A DNA stretch of 64,000 bases from Glutamicibacter sp. MNS18 (GCF_026107515.2 NZ_JAPCHW010000005.1:310001-374000), one strand, 5' to 3'. Numbered from the stretch's first letter, positions 41,429-50,614 are shown. Numbers and translations: made by a program. Notes: a model not told the origin generated them from the letters alone.

Positions 41429-41878
41429 TTACTTGCCCAAGGTGCGTTCCTTGATGACGTAGGTGAATGTTGAATGCATCAGCGCCTTGCCTTCGGCATC
41501 GGCCACCGAGACCTCGGCGACGGCCACGGACCCGCCTCCGCGCAGGATGCGGGCGGTGGCCACGGCGTACTCGGTCTTCGAGTTGGACATGAAGTTCTGG
41601 TTGGACTGCACGGCAAGGGGGAACTGCCCGGATTCGGCGTAGGCGGCCATTGCCAGGAAGGTGCCGGTGATGTCGGCAGCGCCGAAGAGGGCCGCGGCCG
41701 AGAACATGCCGTTGGCCTGGGCAATGGGTTCGCGAAGATCCATGCGCAGGCTGATCGATTCGCCATCGGCATCGTGGGCTACCAAACCCAAGGTGGTGAC
41801 GATGTCGTCGAAACCAAGGCGGTCCAGGAACTTGCCGATATAGGCCTGCAGTTCCTGCGGTTTTGCGGGGATGGCCAC
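41429..41878 (-). CDS. PaaI-like hotdog-fold thioesterase (DUF4442-like)
   Basis: A 149-residue single hotdog domain: the helix region NGMFSAAALFGAADITGTFLAMAAYAE (residues about 57-82) followed by VQSNQNFMSNSKTEYAVATARILRGG matches small acyl-CoA thioesterases or their DUF4442 relatives. It lies inside the catabolic cluster between mhpC and the importer, so it may release CoA from stalled aromatic thioesters (inference). Start GTG 41878 with AGAGGAG upstream. No clear copy of the shared dyad lies ahead of it; a terminator of the importer gene does. Confidence 0.75.
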   Translation of the reverse strand: MAIPAKPQELQAYIGKFLDRLGFDDIVTTLGLVAHDADGESISLRMDLREPIAQANGMFSAAALFGAADITGTFLAMAAYAESGQFPLAVQSNQNFMSNSKTEYAVATARILRGGGSVAVAEVSVADAEGKALMHSTFTYVIKERTLGK

Positions 41879-41963
41879 TATTGCTCCTCTGGGTTATGAA
41901 AGGGGGGGATTGTATTGGCCTTGGAACACGCAGTGCATGGGACAAGGCCTGCCTATAGCCAAT

Positions 41964-42001
41964 GGTGGCCCATGCGGCGTTGAAAGGCCGCACAGGCCAC
42001 C
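41964..42001 (-). terminator. Terminator of the MHS importer gene
   Basis: Outer GGTGGCC (41964-41970) with GGCCACC (41995-42001), a CA/CA internal loop, inner TGCGGC (41973-41978) with GCCGCA (41987-41992), eight-base loop. 24 bases past the importer stop. Confidence 0.75.
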
Positions 42002-42025
42002 GGTAGGTGACAGATCGTCAGCAGC

Positions 42026-43387
42026 TTAGTTGCTGACGTGGTCGTCGATGATTTCCTTGGCACGGAATTCGGTGCGTTCCTTACGTCCACGGGTTTCCTT
42101 GGACAGGATGACCGAAATGGCAGCGAGCACGATCATGAAGATGAAGAAGATCGCGATATTCGTGGTTCCCCAGCCGTTGTCCAGGGCTACCAGCCAGGTG
42201 GCCATCAACGGTGCGGTACCGGCGCCCAGCACCGAGCCGAGCTGGAAGGTCAGCGAGACACCGGTGTAGCGGTCCTGGGTTTCGAACTTCTCGGCCAGGA
42301 AGGCGCCGATCGGACCGTACATCGATGCCTGGATGATCGGGTTACCGACCATGAAGGCCAGCGCGATCAGCCAGAAGCTGCCGGAATTGAACAGGGCGAA
42401 CATCGGGAAGACCAATGTGATCGAGATCGCGGCGCCGGCGAGCATGACCGGACGGCGGCCGAACTTGTCCGACAGGGAGGCGAAGAACGGGATGGCGAAG
42501 ATATGGACGAAGGACGAGGCGGTCAACATCATCAGCGCGGTTTGGCGGTCAACAGCACCGGTGGACACCACGTAGGGAACCATGAACACCGCCAACAGGG
42601 CCTGCATGAACAGTGGACCGGCACCGGCCAGGATGCCGTAGATGCTGGACATCTTGTACTTGCGCAGGACGCGCATGATCGGCACGCCGGTGTGCACCTC
42701 GCCCTTGGCCTGGGCTTCGACGAAATCGGGGGACTCGGTGACACGGTAGCGCAGGTAGAGGCCGATGATCACCAGTGCAGCGGAAAGCAGGAACGGAATG
42801 CGCCAACCCCAGGAGAGGAAGGCCTCTTCCGGAAGCCCGGCGAACAAGCCGAGGATCAGGGTCGCGAGCACCGAACCGGTGGGACCGCCGGTGACGGCGA
42901 TCGAGGCGGCGAAACCGCGCTTGTCCTCGCTGACGTGCTCGGCAGCCATCAGCGTGGCACCGGCCCATTCGCCGCCGACGGCCAGTCCCTGGACCACACG
43001 CAGCAGGACCAGGATGATCGGTGCAGCCACACCGATGGTCGAGTAGGTCGGCATCAGGCCAATGGCAATGGAGACGACACCCATCATCATCAGGGTAATG
43101 AACAACATGTTCTTACGCCCGAACTTGTCGCCGAAATGCCCGAAGAGGATACCGCCGATCGGCCGGGAGATGTAGCCGGCCAACAGGATCACGAAGGACA
43201 AGGCCATCCCCAGGGTCGGGTCCATGTCTTCCGAGAAGAACAAGTAGGGGAATACCAGGCCGGCAGCTGCACCGTAGAGCAGGAAGTCGTAGTATTCAAC
43301 GGTTGAACCCAGGAAACTAGAAACCAGTGCCCGGCGGGTTTCCTTACTGGATTTAGGCTGCGGTGCCTGTGCGGATGTCTGATCCAT
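42026..43387 (-). CDS. MHS-family (MFS) metabolite:H+ symporter, probable aromatic acid importer
   Basis: A 453-residue, twelve-helix carrier of the metabolite:H+ symporter family. It opens with SFLGSTVEYYDFLLYGAAAGLVFPYLFF, the MHS hallmark, has the loop GHFGDKFGRKNML near residue 90 and RVVQGLAVGGEWAGA near 130, and SDKFGRRPVMLAG in the second half. Homologues import benzoate-like acids, proline-betaine or shikimate; the position inside the cluster and the shared dyad upstream argue for phenylpropionate or hydroxyphenylpropionate. ATG 43387 has TTTGGAGC ahead; TTG 43399 is a weaker alternative. Terminator after it. Confidence 0.9.
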   Translation of the reverse strand: MDQTSAQAPQPKSSKETRRALVSSFLGSTVEYYDFLLYGAAAGLVFPYLFFSEDMDPTLGMALSFVILLAGYISRPIGGILFGHFGDKFGRKNMLFITLMMMGVVSIAIGLMPTYSTIGVAAPIILVLLRVVQGLAVGGEWAGATLMAAEHVSEDKRGFAASIAVTGGPTGSVLATLILGLFAGLPEEAFLSWGWRIPFLLSAALVIIGLYLRYRVTESPDFVEAQAKGEVHTGVPIMRVLRKYKMSSIYGILAGAGPLFMQALLAVFMVPYVVSTGAVDRQTALMMLTASSFVHIFAIPFFASLSDKFGRRPVMLAGAAISITLVFPMFALFNSGSFWLIALAFMVGNPIIQASMYGPIGAFLAEKFETQDRYTGVSLTFQLGSVLGAGTAPLMATWLVALDNGWGTTNIAIFFIFMIVLAAISVILSKETRGRKERTEFRAKEIIDDHVSN

Positions 43388-43490
43388 TGCGAGCTCCAAA
43401 GAGTTTGAATCGGGTAATGACGATCGGCGGTGCCTGCCGCCAGCGTGCTTGAATCAGTGTGAGACACCTAACCCCCAAAAAAACAAAATG

Positions 43491-43509
43491 TGTTCCGCAC
43501 CACGGAACA
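43491..43509 (-). promoter_or_regulatory. Shared catabolic dyad upstream of the MHS importer (best copy)
   Basis: TGTTCCGCACCACGGAACA is a perfect 7-5-7 dyad. It lies 103 bases before the importer start and is the reference for the other copies. Confidence 0.7.
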
Positions 43510-43910
43510 TCGGTGGCGCCGTCCGACCGGATCGCCTGGCCGTTCATCATCCGGTTCGATACCGGGGACAGGACCGGAGAGGCGTACCCTCAGAGCATGG
43601 CCCCGGCAACCGGCGCCAGACGCGGGGGAAATGCAACGGCCGGCCTGGTTCGTCCGCTCCCGGGCTTCGCTGGAGTCCAGCACCTGGGGTGTTCCGTAGT
43701 GCAGGGTTTTCCGCACTGGCGCTGAACCATCCGTTTTTGGGCACGACGTTCCCGGCGTCGGATTTGCGTGAAATCCCTGGGCGGGGCCCGGTTGCGACCG
43801 CGGCACCAATGGAGTCATGGGCCCGCCCCGTATGGCCGCAGTTGCACTCGACAGGCCGGTTTACCGGCAGGGGTCCTGAACAGGGAATTCTTGTACTTGA
43901 CAATCCCTGG
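43510..43910. other. Intergenic region between divergent importer and dioxygenase operon
   Basis: About 400 bases with no supported gene. AGTGC-n10-GCACT near 43700 is the only clear hairpin. Short GTTCCG at 43690 resembles half of the shared dyad. Otherwise unremarkable GC-rich spacer, longer than usual for this window. Confidence 0.4.
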
Positions 43911-43929
43911 TGTGTTGTGGTTTGGAACG
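43911..43929 (+). promoter_or_regulatory. Shared catabolic dyad upstream of the dioxygenase operon (half-site conserved)
   Basis: TGTGTTGTGGTTTGGAACG: the promoter-side half TGGAACG matches fully, the far half only partly. It lies 102 bases before the alpha-subunit start. Confidence 0.5.
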
Positions 43930-44031
43930 TCCGCTAGCGTAGTGGGTCACATCCATGGATGAATGGTGTTCGAGCAAGGTCGCCGATGCCGTGGCGACAC
44001 CACAACAGACCAAAGCAAGGACGGTAGGCAG

Positions 44032-45390
44032 ATGAGCACCGCTGATAGTTGTTCCTCGCAGCCCGGGGCCAATGCCTCGATCGGACGGATGGAGCGCCCC
44101 GCAGCGCTGACCCAGAACATCGATGTGTCAACGTTGGTGGATACCGACGGTGGGTTGATCGACCGGTCGATCTACACTGCCGACGCGATCTACGCCCAGG
44201 AACAGCGCCGCATCTTTGCCCGCAGCTGGCTCTTCCTGGCCCACGAAACCCAGTTCAAGAAGCCCGGGGATTTCTTCACCACCTTCATGGGCGAGGACCC
44301 GGTCATTGTCACCATGGACAAGACCAAGAGCATCCGCGCCTACCTGAACTCCTGCCGCCACCGCGGCGTGCGCCTGTGCCGCGCCGACGCCGGGGCCACC
44401 AAGATGTTCACCTGTACCTATCACGGCTGGTCCTTCGACCTGGCCGGCGCCCTGCAGTCGGTGCCCAACGAACAGGCCTACCCCGAGGACTTCGACAAGA
44501 AGAACTGGAGCCTGATCGAGGTTCCGAACGTACAGGTCTACAAGGGCCTGATCTTCGGCAACTGGGACAAGGATGCCGAATCGCTGGAGGAGAACCTCGG
44601 CGACATGCGCTACTACCTGGATGCCATGCTGGACCGTGACCCGGAAGGCACCGAGGTCATGGGTGGGGTCATGAAATGGACCCTGGAAGGCAACTGGAAA
44701 CTGGCCGCCGAGCAGTTCGCCACCGACTGGTACCACGTGAACATGTCCCACGCCTCGGCCCTGATGGTGCTCTCGCCCACCGGCCGGGGACCCAAGGCGG
44801 AGATCGCTGCCACCCCGGGACGCCAGTTCGGCTCCGAGAACGGCCACGGGGCAGGGTTCCCCACCCACCCGAAGTCGCGTTTCGATGCGCGCCCGGTCCA
44901 CGAGTACTACGACTACGACTTCCTGCGTGAACGCCTGGGCGATGCCGCGGTGGAGGGCCCGATGACCACCGGCCATGCCACCGTGTTCCCGAACTTCTCC
45001 TACCTGCCGGTCAACGGCTCGATCCGTGTCTGGCATCCCAAGGGGCCGGACAAGATGGAAGTCTGGGCCTGGGTCCTGGTGGATAAATCAATGCCCCAGG
45101 AAGTCAAGGACGCCCAGCGGTTGTACAATCTGCGGACTTTTGGCCCGTCGGGTATCTTCGAGGCCGACGATGGTGAAAACTGGAGTGAGATCCAGGCGAT
45201 CTCCCACGGTTTTGTCACCAACAACGTTCCGCTGAACTTCCAGATGGGCATCGGCTCGGAGAAGGAAGACGGGACCTACCCGGGCAAAACCAGCGAGCTG
45301 TACTCGGATGCGGCAGGCCGCGCGTTCTACAAGCACTGGAAGTCCCTGATGAGCACCCCGGCCTGGCACGAAAGGAATGAACAGCCATGA
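44032..45390 (+). CDS. hcaE: Rieske dioxygenase large subunit (3-phenylpropionate/cinnamate dioxygenase alpha, HcaE-like)
   Basis: A 452-residue ring-hydroxylating oxygenase alpha subunit. The Rieske cluster is C108-x-H110 and C128-x2-H131; the catalytic iron ligands are D232/H235/H240 in TDWYHVNMSH with a later Asp. It should add O2 to the ring of 3-phenylpropionate or cinnamate to form the cis-dihydrodiol, since the downstream meta-pathway is for 2,3-dihydroxyphenylpropionate; substrate is inferred from context. ATG 44032 fits the family start and has GGTAGG ahead. It overlaps the ferredoxin gene by ATGA. First gene of a six- or seven-gene operon in the order alpha, ferredoxin, reductase, beta, dehydrogenase, ligase. 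Confidence 0.88.
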   Translation: MSTADSCSSQPGANASIGRMERPAALTQNIDVSTLVDTDGGLIDRSIYTADAIYAQEQRRIFARSWLFLAHETQFKKPGDFFTTFMGEDPVIVTMDKTKSIRAYLNSCRHRGVRLCRADAGATKMFTCTYHGWSFDLAGALQSVPNEQAYPEDFDKKNWSLIEVPNVQVYKGLIFGNWDKDAESLEENLGDMRYYLDAMLDRDPEGTEVMGGVMKWTLEGNWKLAAEQFATDWYHVNMSHASALMVLSPTGRGPKAEIAATPGRQFGSENGHGAGFPTHPKSRFDARPVHEYYDYDFLRERLGDAAVEGPMTTGHATVFPNFSYLPVNGSIRVWHPKGPDKMEVWAWVLVDKSMPQEVKDAQRLYNLRTFGPSGIFEADDGENWSEIQAISHGFVTNNVPLNFQMGIGSEKEDGTYPGKTSELYSDAAGRAFYKHWKSLMSTPAWHERNEQP

Positions 45391-45734
45391 GCGAAGCAAT
45401 CAACATCGGAAGCATCGACGAAATCGACGAGGGCGAAGCCAAGGTCATCCCCGCGGCCGAAACCGGCACCGGGGAGGACATCGCGGTCTTCCATGCCGAG
45501 GACGGCAACTTCTACGCGCTGAACGATAACTGCACCCATGAAACCGCTTCGCTCGCCGATGGCTGGATCGAGGGCACCGAGGTCGAATGCCCTATCCACT
45601 CGGCCAAGTTCTGTCTGAAGAAGGGCACAGCCCTGTGCATGCCGGCCACCGTGGATGCCCGCACCCACAAGATTGAGGTCTCCGGGGACGATCTGCTGCT
45701 CTACCCGAACGTCCCGGCCGTGGTCGACGCCTAA
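45387..45734 (+). CDS. hcaC: Rieske ferredoxin of the dioxygenase (HcaC-like)
   Basis: A 115-residue [2Fe-2S] ferredoxin with ligands C49-x-H51 and C68-x2-H71. It carries electrons from the reductase encoded next to the alpha subunit encoded before. It overlaps the latter by four bases. It is much like the ferredoxin at 3250 (AEDGNFYAL, then DGWIE and VECP shared), with a longer acidic N-terminus. In Escherichia coli hca the ferredoxin gene follows the beta-subunit gene, so the order differs here. Confidence 0.9.
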   Translation: MSEAINIGSIDEIDEGEAKVIPAAETGTGEDIAVFHAEDGNFYALNDNCTHETASLADGWIEGTEVECPIHSAKFCLKKGTALCMPATVDARTHKIEVSGDDLLLYPNVPAVVDA

Positions 45735-45766
45735 ACACCGCCGCATACAAGGATTAGAGGACAATC

Positions 45767-46981
45767 ATGGCACTGGAATCAGTGATCATTGCCGGAGGCG
45801 GCATGGCCGGGTTCACCTGCGCCAAGGAACTGCGTTCGCGGGGATTCACCGGGCGCATCAGCATCGTGGATCCCGAAGGGGTTCCCTACGACAGGCCCCC
45901 GTTGAGCAAGGACTACCTGCTTGGGACCCGGGATGCCGCGCAGATCCGTTTGATCGAGGCCGAATGGTTCGAACAGAACGATATCGAGATCATCACCTCC
46001 ACGGTGGTGGGCCTGGATACCGCAGCCCCTGCGGTGACCCTGGCCGACGGCAGCGTTCACACAGCGGACAAGATAGTGCTGGCCACCGGCGGCACCGCCA
46101 GGCGTTTGCCGATCCCCGGTGGGCAGCTGCCCACCGTGCTGGAGTTGCGCACCCGCAAGGACGCGGACCACCTGCGTTCGGTACTTCGTGAGGGGACCCG
46201 GCTGGCCATTGTGGGTGCCGGGCTGATCGGTGCCGAAGTGGCTTCCTCCGCCCTGTCCTTCGGTGCGGAGGTCACGCTGATCGACCCGGTCGATCCGCCA
46301 TTGATCCCGGCCGTGGGCGAGGTGCTGGCCCATCGCCTGCACCGTATGCATGCGCAGAAGGGCATCACGGTGATCACCGGGGTACCGACCGGTATTTCGG
46401 TGGACAACGACGGCGTGCACACCGTGGAACTGGCCGATGGGACTTCGGTGCTTGCCGACGTGGTGTTGGTGGGGATCGGCATCGTGGCCGATACCGGGCT
46501 GGCCTCCACCGCGGGGCTGGAGACGGATAACGGGATCCTGGTTGATCCCAGCCAGCGCACCAGCCACCCGGATATCTACGCCATCGGTGACACCGCCCGT
46601 ACCCGGCTTCCGGACGGGACCCTGCTACGGCGCGCCGAGCACTGGGAACACGCCATGAACACCGGGGTGACCGCTGCGGCCGCACTGCTGGGGCAAGACC
46701 TGCCCGAGCACGGGGCGTCCTGGTTCTGGTCCGACCGCCACGGGGTACATGTGGAAGGTGTCGGTTCGATGCTCGGTGCCGGCTCCCAGGTCATCCGCGA
46801 ACGCGACGGCATTCCGGTCGCCGCCTTCCGGATCGATGAGCAGGGCCTGTTGGCCGGGTGCGCCGCCATCGACGGCGGCATGCTGGTTCGCGCGGCCCGC
46901 CGCATCATCGACAGGAAAAAACCGGTCACCGGTGAGCAACTGGCGGATCCGGACGTCGACCTGAAGAAACTTGCCCGCTAG
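45767..46981 (+). CDS. hcaD: Ferredoxin reductase of the dioxygenase (HcaD-like)
   Basis: A 404-residue FAD enzyme: GGGMAG at residues 10-15, YDRPPLSKDYLLG near 43-55, NAD fold IVGAGLIGAEVA near 147-158, and IYAIGDTARTR near 268. It feeds electrons from NADH to the ferredoxin. It lies 32 bases after the ferredoxin gene and 25 before the beta subunit. Paralogous to the reductase at 3568; the pair at 3.2 kb may be able to replace this one, which could be tested. Confidence 0.9.
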   Translation: MALESVIIAGGGMAGFTCAKELRSRGFTGRISIVDPEGVPYDRPPLSKDYLLGTRDAAQIRLIEAEWFEQNDIEIITSTVVGLDTAAPAVTLADGSVHTADKIVLATGGTARRLPIPGGQLPTVLELRTRKDADHLRSVLREGTRLAIVGAGLIGAEVASSALSFGAEVTLIDPVDPPLIPAVGEVLAHRLHRMHAQKGITVITGVPTGISVDNDGVHTVELADGTSVLADVVLVGIGIVADTGLASTAGLETDNGILVDPSQRTSHPDIYAIGDTARTRLPDGTLLRRAEHWEHAMNTGVTAAAALLGQDLPEHGASWFWSDRHGVHVEGVGSMLGAGSQVIRERDGIPVAAFRIDEQGLLAGCAAIDGGMLVRAARRIIDRKKPVTGEQLADPDVDLKKLAR

Positions 46982-47006
46982 CCGGGAGAGAGTGAAAAGG
47001 AAAACC

Positions 47007-47570
47007 ATGACTGAGCAAGCCACCACACCGGCCGATGAGCAGTTCGAACTGCACGGCCAGCTCGTCGATTCGGACATGGCCTACAAGGTGCAGCAGTTCT
47101 ACTTCACCGAGGCCGAACTGCTGGACGACGGAAGATTTGCCGACTGGCTGGAGATCTTCGAAGAGGACCTGTTCTACTTCGCGCCGCTGCGCACCAACCG
47201 GTTGCGCCGTCAGGCGGCCCTGTCGATCGGTCGCGAAGGTGAAGCCGCCTACTTCGACGAGACCAAGGAATCGCTGGCCTGGCGCATCCGCCGTTACGAC
47301 TCGGGCATGGCCTGGGCCGAGGATCCGCCCAGCCGCACCCGCCACCTGATCTCGAACATCACCGCCCGCTGGCAGGGCCCGACCGAGCTGCGGGTCCGTT
47401 CGGCCTTCCTGGTGTACCGCAACCGCCTGCAGACCGAAACGGACCTGTACTCCGGTGGACGCACCGATATCGTGCGGCTGCGCGAGGATGGCGGCTTCGG
47501 GATCGCACGCCGCGAGATCCTGTTCGACATCAACGTCCTGCAGGCCAAGAACCTCAGCACCTTCTTCTAG
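47007..47570 (+). CDS. hcaF: Dioxygenase small subunit (HcaF-like)
   Basis: A 187-residue beta subunit of ring-hydroxylating dioxygenases (SnoaL/NTF2 fold), with the family strings QQFYFTEAELLDDGRFADWLEIFEEDLFYFAP, DPPSRTRHLISNITARW and the closing RREILFDINVL. It has structural function in the hexamer with the alpha subunit. AAGGA precedes ATG 47007. It is separated from the alpha subunit gene by the ferredoxin and reductase genes, an unusual order. Confidence 0.9.
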   Translation: MTEQATTPADEQFELHGQLVDSDMAYKVQQFYFTEAELLDDGRFADWLEIFEEDLFYFAPLRTNRLRRQAALSIGREGEAAYFDETKESLAWRIRRYDSGMAWAEDPPSRTRHLISNITARWQGPTELRVRSAFLVYRNRLQTETDLYSGGRTDIVRLREDGGFGIARREILFDINVLQAKNLSTFF

Positions 47571-47670
47571 CCCGCAGGCGAGTCACACCGGTCCATCACC
47601 CCGGGGTCGTTCCAGGATGATGGGCCGGTGGCTCAACACACCCTTTTATCACCACACGTGGAGAGAACTG

Positions 47671-48525
47671 ATGAGCACACTCCCGCAAACCGCCGGCTGG
47701 CTGGAAGGCGATGTCGCACTGGTCACCGGCGGTGGATCCGGCATCGGCAAGGCCGTGGCGCTGCGCTACCTGGCCGAAGGCGCCAAGGTCGTCATTCTGG
47801 GCCGGGACCAGGACAAACTCGATGAAGTCATCGCCGGATCGCCGGCTGCGCAGAACATGCTCGGCATTGCCGCCGATGTGCGCGACAGCGAAGCCCTGCA
47901 GCATGCGGTGGGCCGGACCGTCGAGCACTTCGGCAAACTCGATACCCTGGTGCCCAATGCCGGGATCTGGGACTTCAACCGTTCGATCACACGGTTGAGC
48001 GCCCAGGAGTTATCCGACAGCTTCGATGAGTTGTTCTCGATCAATGTCAAGGGTTACCTGTTGACCGTGCAGGCGGCCTGGCCCGAACTGGTCAAGAGCC
48101 GCGGCAATGTGGTGATGACACTGTCCAACGCCTCGTTCCATACCGCAGGCGGCGGGCCGGTGTACACGGCCAGCAAGTTCGCCGCCCGCGGACTGGTCAA
48201 CCAGCTGGCCTATGAATTGGCCCCCAAGGTGCGGGTCAACGGGGTCGCGGTCGGCGGGATGAACACCGATTTGCGTGGACCCGAGTCCATCGGGTTGTCC
48301 GGGCGCTCGATTGCCGACTCCTTCGCGCGCTCCACGATCACCGGGAACAACCCGTTGATCCCCCTACACGACGCGTCGGTTGACCCGACGGATTTCACCG
48401 GTTCGTACGTCCTTTTCGCCTCACGACGCAATTCCGGCAATATCACCGGACAGATCATCCAGGCTGATGGCGGTATAGCGATCCGCGGCTTCGGGGACAA
48501 GGCAGCAGGAGGAGATGCGCTGTGA
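47671..48525 (+). CDS. hcaB: cis-Dihydrodiol dehydrogenase, SDR family (HcaB-like)
   Basis: A 284-residue short-chain dehydrogenase that rearomatises the cis-dihydrodiol to 2,3-dihydroxyphenylpropionate with NAD. The cofactor motif is TGGGSGIG (residues 19-26), the catalytic Ser/Tyr/Lys are in SNASFH and YTASKFAARG near 150-172. The NGVAVGGMNTDLRG stretch near 190 is that of BphB/HcaB dihydrodiol dehydrogenases. GGAGAG precedes ATG 47671, 100 bases after the beta subunit. It overlaps the ligase gene by GTGA. Confidence 0.9.
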   Translation: MSTLPQTAGWLEGDVALVTGGGSGIGKAVALRYLAEGAKVVILGRDQDKLDEVIAGSPAAQNMLGIAADVRDSEALQHAVGRTVEHFGKLDTLVPNAGIWDFNRSITRLSAQELSDSFDELFSINVKGYLLTVQAAWPELVKSRGNVVMTLSNASFHTAGGGPVYTASKFAARGLVNQLAYELAPKVRVNGVAVGGMNTDLRGPESIGLSGRSIADSFARSTITGNNPLIPLHDASVDPTDFTGSYVLFASRRNSGNITGQIIQADGGIAIRGFGDKAAGGDAL

Positions 48526-50108
48526 ACGATACCCAGCAAAAGACCAATATCAATGCCGCCACCGGAGTGGCCCGCCAGGCGTTCTTCTTTCCCGACCAGG
48601 AAGCCATCATCTACGGGGAGAAAACCTACAGCTATGCCCAGCTGGCCGATTCGGTGCGCTCGATGGCCCGGCTGCTGCTTGCCCAGGGGGTGAAGGAGAA
48701 CGACCGGGTCGCCTACCTGGGCTTGAACAGCTTCACCTTCCTTGAAGGAATGCTGGCCAGTTGGTGGATTGGTGCGGTGTACGTGCCGTTGAACTTCCGG
48801 CTGGCTCCCGGTGAGGTGGCCGGGCTGCTGACCCGTTCGGCCCCCAAGGTGCTGCTGGTGGAACCGACTCACCAGGATGTCATCGACGCCATGGCGGACC
48901 TCGACCAGTTGGCCACCGCCACCACCATGGTGATGATCGACGATGACCCGCAGGTCCCGTTGAACGGCGGGCTGCCGGAGCACTACCAGTTGCTGGGCCC
49001 CCTGCGTGCCGCGGCACAGGATACCGAACTGGGTGAAGCGCTTGAACGGCATGAGGCTGATCTGGCCATGCTGATGTTCACCTCGGGAACCACCGGAAGC
49101 CCCAAGGGTGTGCAGCTGACCCATGGCAATGTGTGGTGGAACTCGGTCAATGTGGATTCGCTGGTGGACACCCGCCGCGGGGACACCAACCTGGCCGTCG
49201 CCCCGCTGTTCCACATCGGCGGGTTGAACGCGCTAACCATCCGCAGTCTGGTGCGCGGCGGTCGCACCGTGATCCGGCGTAACTTCGATCCCCGGCAGGT
49301 CCTGCGGGATATCGAGCAGTACCAAGTCAACCAGGCGTTCCTGGTCCCGGCGATGCTCGGTGCCATGCAGCAGACCGATGAGTTCGAGCAGTACGAGATC
49401 TCCTCGCTGCGCGCATTGATCTGTGCCGGGGCACCGGTACCGCCGATCCTGCTGTCCCAGTACCAGCACAAGGGCGTGGATGTGCAGCAAGCCTGGGGGC
49501 TGACCGAAACCGCGCCGTTCGCCACCTATCTGCCGCGCGAACTGACCCACGCCAAGCCCGGCTCCTGCGGTATGCCGATGCCCTACACCGAGGTCAGGAT
49601 CGTTGATCCGGTCAGCCTGGAGGAAGTTGCCGAGGATGGCCAGACCGGTGAAATGTGGGTCAAGGGCCCGAACGTGACCAGCGGGTACTGGGAAGACCAG
49701 GAAGCCACACGGGCCGCATTCCACGAGGGCTGGTTCCGTTCAGGGGATATCGGCTACAAGGATGCGGACGGATACCTGTACATCGTGGACCGTTTGAAGG
49801 ACATGATCATTTCCGGCGGCGAGAACATCTACCCGGCCGAGGTCGAACGGGCACTGACCGGGTTTCCCGGGTTGACCGATATCGCCGTGGTGGGTGTGCC
49901 CGATGAGAAATGGGGCGAACGCGTGGTGGCGGTGATCAGCTGCAAGCCCGGGATGAATCCTTCCGTGGAGGAGATCCGCGCCTACGCGGAGTCCCATCTG
50001 GCCCGCTACAAGCTGCCCAAGGAAATCGTGGTGACCGAGGATGTGCCGCGAAACGGCGCCGGGAAGCTGGACAAGGTAGCGATCCGATCCCTAGTAAGTA
50101 CGAGGTGA
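48522..50108 (+). CDS. AMP-forming acyl-CoA ligase
   Basis: A 528-residue ligase of the ANL superfamily. The phosphate loop is MFTSGTTGSPKG near residue 185, the A5-type QQAWGLTE near 325, the hinge GWFRSGDIGYKDADGYLYIVDR region near 405-426, and the catalytic Lys is in PRNGAGKLDK near 515. Substrate unknown; within this operon it may activate phenylpropionate, cinnamate or the aliphatic acid released by MhpC. E. coli hca and mhp clusters have no such ligase, so it adds a CoA branch to the route. GTG 48522 overlaps the hcaB stop. Confidence 0.87.
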   Translation: MNDTQQKTNINAATGVARQAFFFPDQEAIIYGEKTYSYAQLADSVRSMARLLLAQGVKENDRVAYLGLNSFTFLEGMLASWWIGAVYVPLNFRLAPGEVAGLLTRSAPKVLLVEPTHQDVIDAMADLDQLATATTMVMIDDDPQVPLNGGLPEHYQLLGPLRAAAQDTELGEALERHEADLAMLMFTSGTTGSPKGVQLTHGNVWWNSVNVDSLVDTRRGDTNLAVAPLFHIGGLNALTIRSLVRGGRTVIRRNFDPRQVLRDIEQYQVNQAFLVPAMLGAMQQTDEFEQYEISSLRALICAGAPVPPILLSQYQHKGVDVQQAWGLTETAPFATYLPRELTHAKPGSCGMPMPYTEVRIVDPVSLEEVAEDGQTGEMWVKGPNVTSGYWEDQEATRAAFHEGWFRSGDIGYKDADGYLYIVDRLKDMIISGGENIYPAEVERALTGFPGLTDIAVVGVPDEKWGERVVAVISCKPGMNPSVEEIRAYAESHLARYKLPKEIVVTEDVPRNGAGKLDKVAIRSLVSTR

Positions 50109-50115
50109 GAAACTG

Positions 50116-50586
50116 ATGTCCCATGACCATGATGATGAGGTGGACCTGCTCAAATGGCCCGGACCTTTGCCGGGAACCTGGCATCTGGCCGAGGTCGCCG
50201 CGCGCCCGGGATACTCCCTGGCGTTCGAGGTCTTCGAGTCCGATGAACCCCGTGGCCGGTGCGACACCGTCCTATGCGCGCACAGTGAGATCAAGGATGC
50301 CTACCCGGTCTCCGGTCACGACCAGTTGCTTGAAGTTTCCGGGTCGGCCGCCCCGGGGACGATCCAGTTGGTCTCTGAGGAACTGATGCGCCGCGACCCG
50401 CAGTGCCGCAGGTTGGTGATCGCTCCGGATGAAGGGGATGTCCAGGCGATCGCCCGTGCCGAAGCCGGTGGCTACCGCTACGTGGTGGATGTCGACCTGT
50501 GGGATCGGGCGGTGAGCCTGATGACCGCCGAACCGGATTGGGTGTTGGAGGAATCGCGTCGCATCGACGAGGTGCCCACCCGGTGA
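50116..50586 (+). CDS. GNAT-like protein of unknown function in the dioxygenase operon
   Basis: A 156-residue protein whose second half, CRRLVIAPDEGDVQAIARAEAGGYRYVVDVD, resembles the last strands of GNAT acetyltransferases (acetyl-CoA loop and the GF/GYR turn). The first half lacks the usual helices, so it is a degenerate or distant member. It follows the ligase by 7 bases and ends the operon. It may acylate or only bind CoA; regulation of the ligase by acetylation is a possibility and purely inference. Confidence 0.6.
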   Translation: MSHDHDDEVDLLKWPGPLPGTWHLAEVAARPGYSLAFEVFESDEPRGRCDTVLCAHSEIKDAYPVSGHDQLLEVSGSAAPGTIQLVSEELMRRDPQCRRLVIAPDEGDVQAIARAEAGGYRYVVDVDLWDRAVSLMTAEPDWVLEESRRIDEVPTR

Positions 50587-50606
50587 CCGGCGCCCGGGCC
50601 GCCGGT
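50586..50606 (+). terminator. Short GC stem at the end of the dioxygenase operon
   Basis: ACCGGC (50586-50591) pairs with GCCGGT (50601-50606); the loop holds GCCCGGGC. It overlaps the stop codon. Weak call. Confidence 0.35.
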
Positions 50607-50614
50607 ACCGGACC

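Noticed and set aside
43449-43937. 162-codon plus-strand frame in the spacer before the dioxygenase operon
   Set aside because: Overlaps the best copy of the shared dyad, has no ribosome-binding site and no recognisable sequence.
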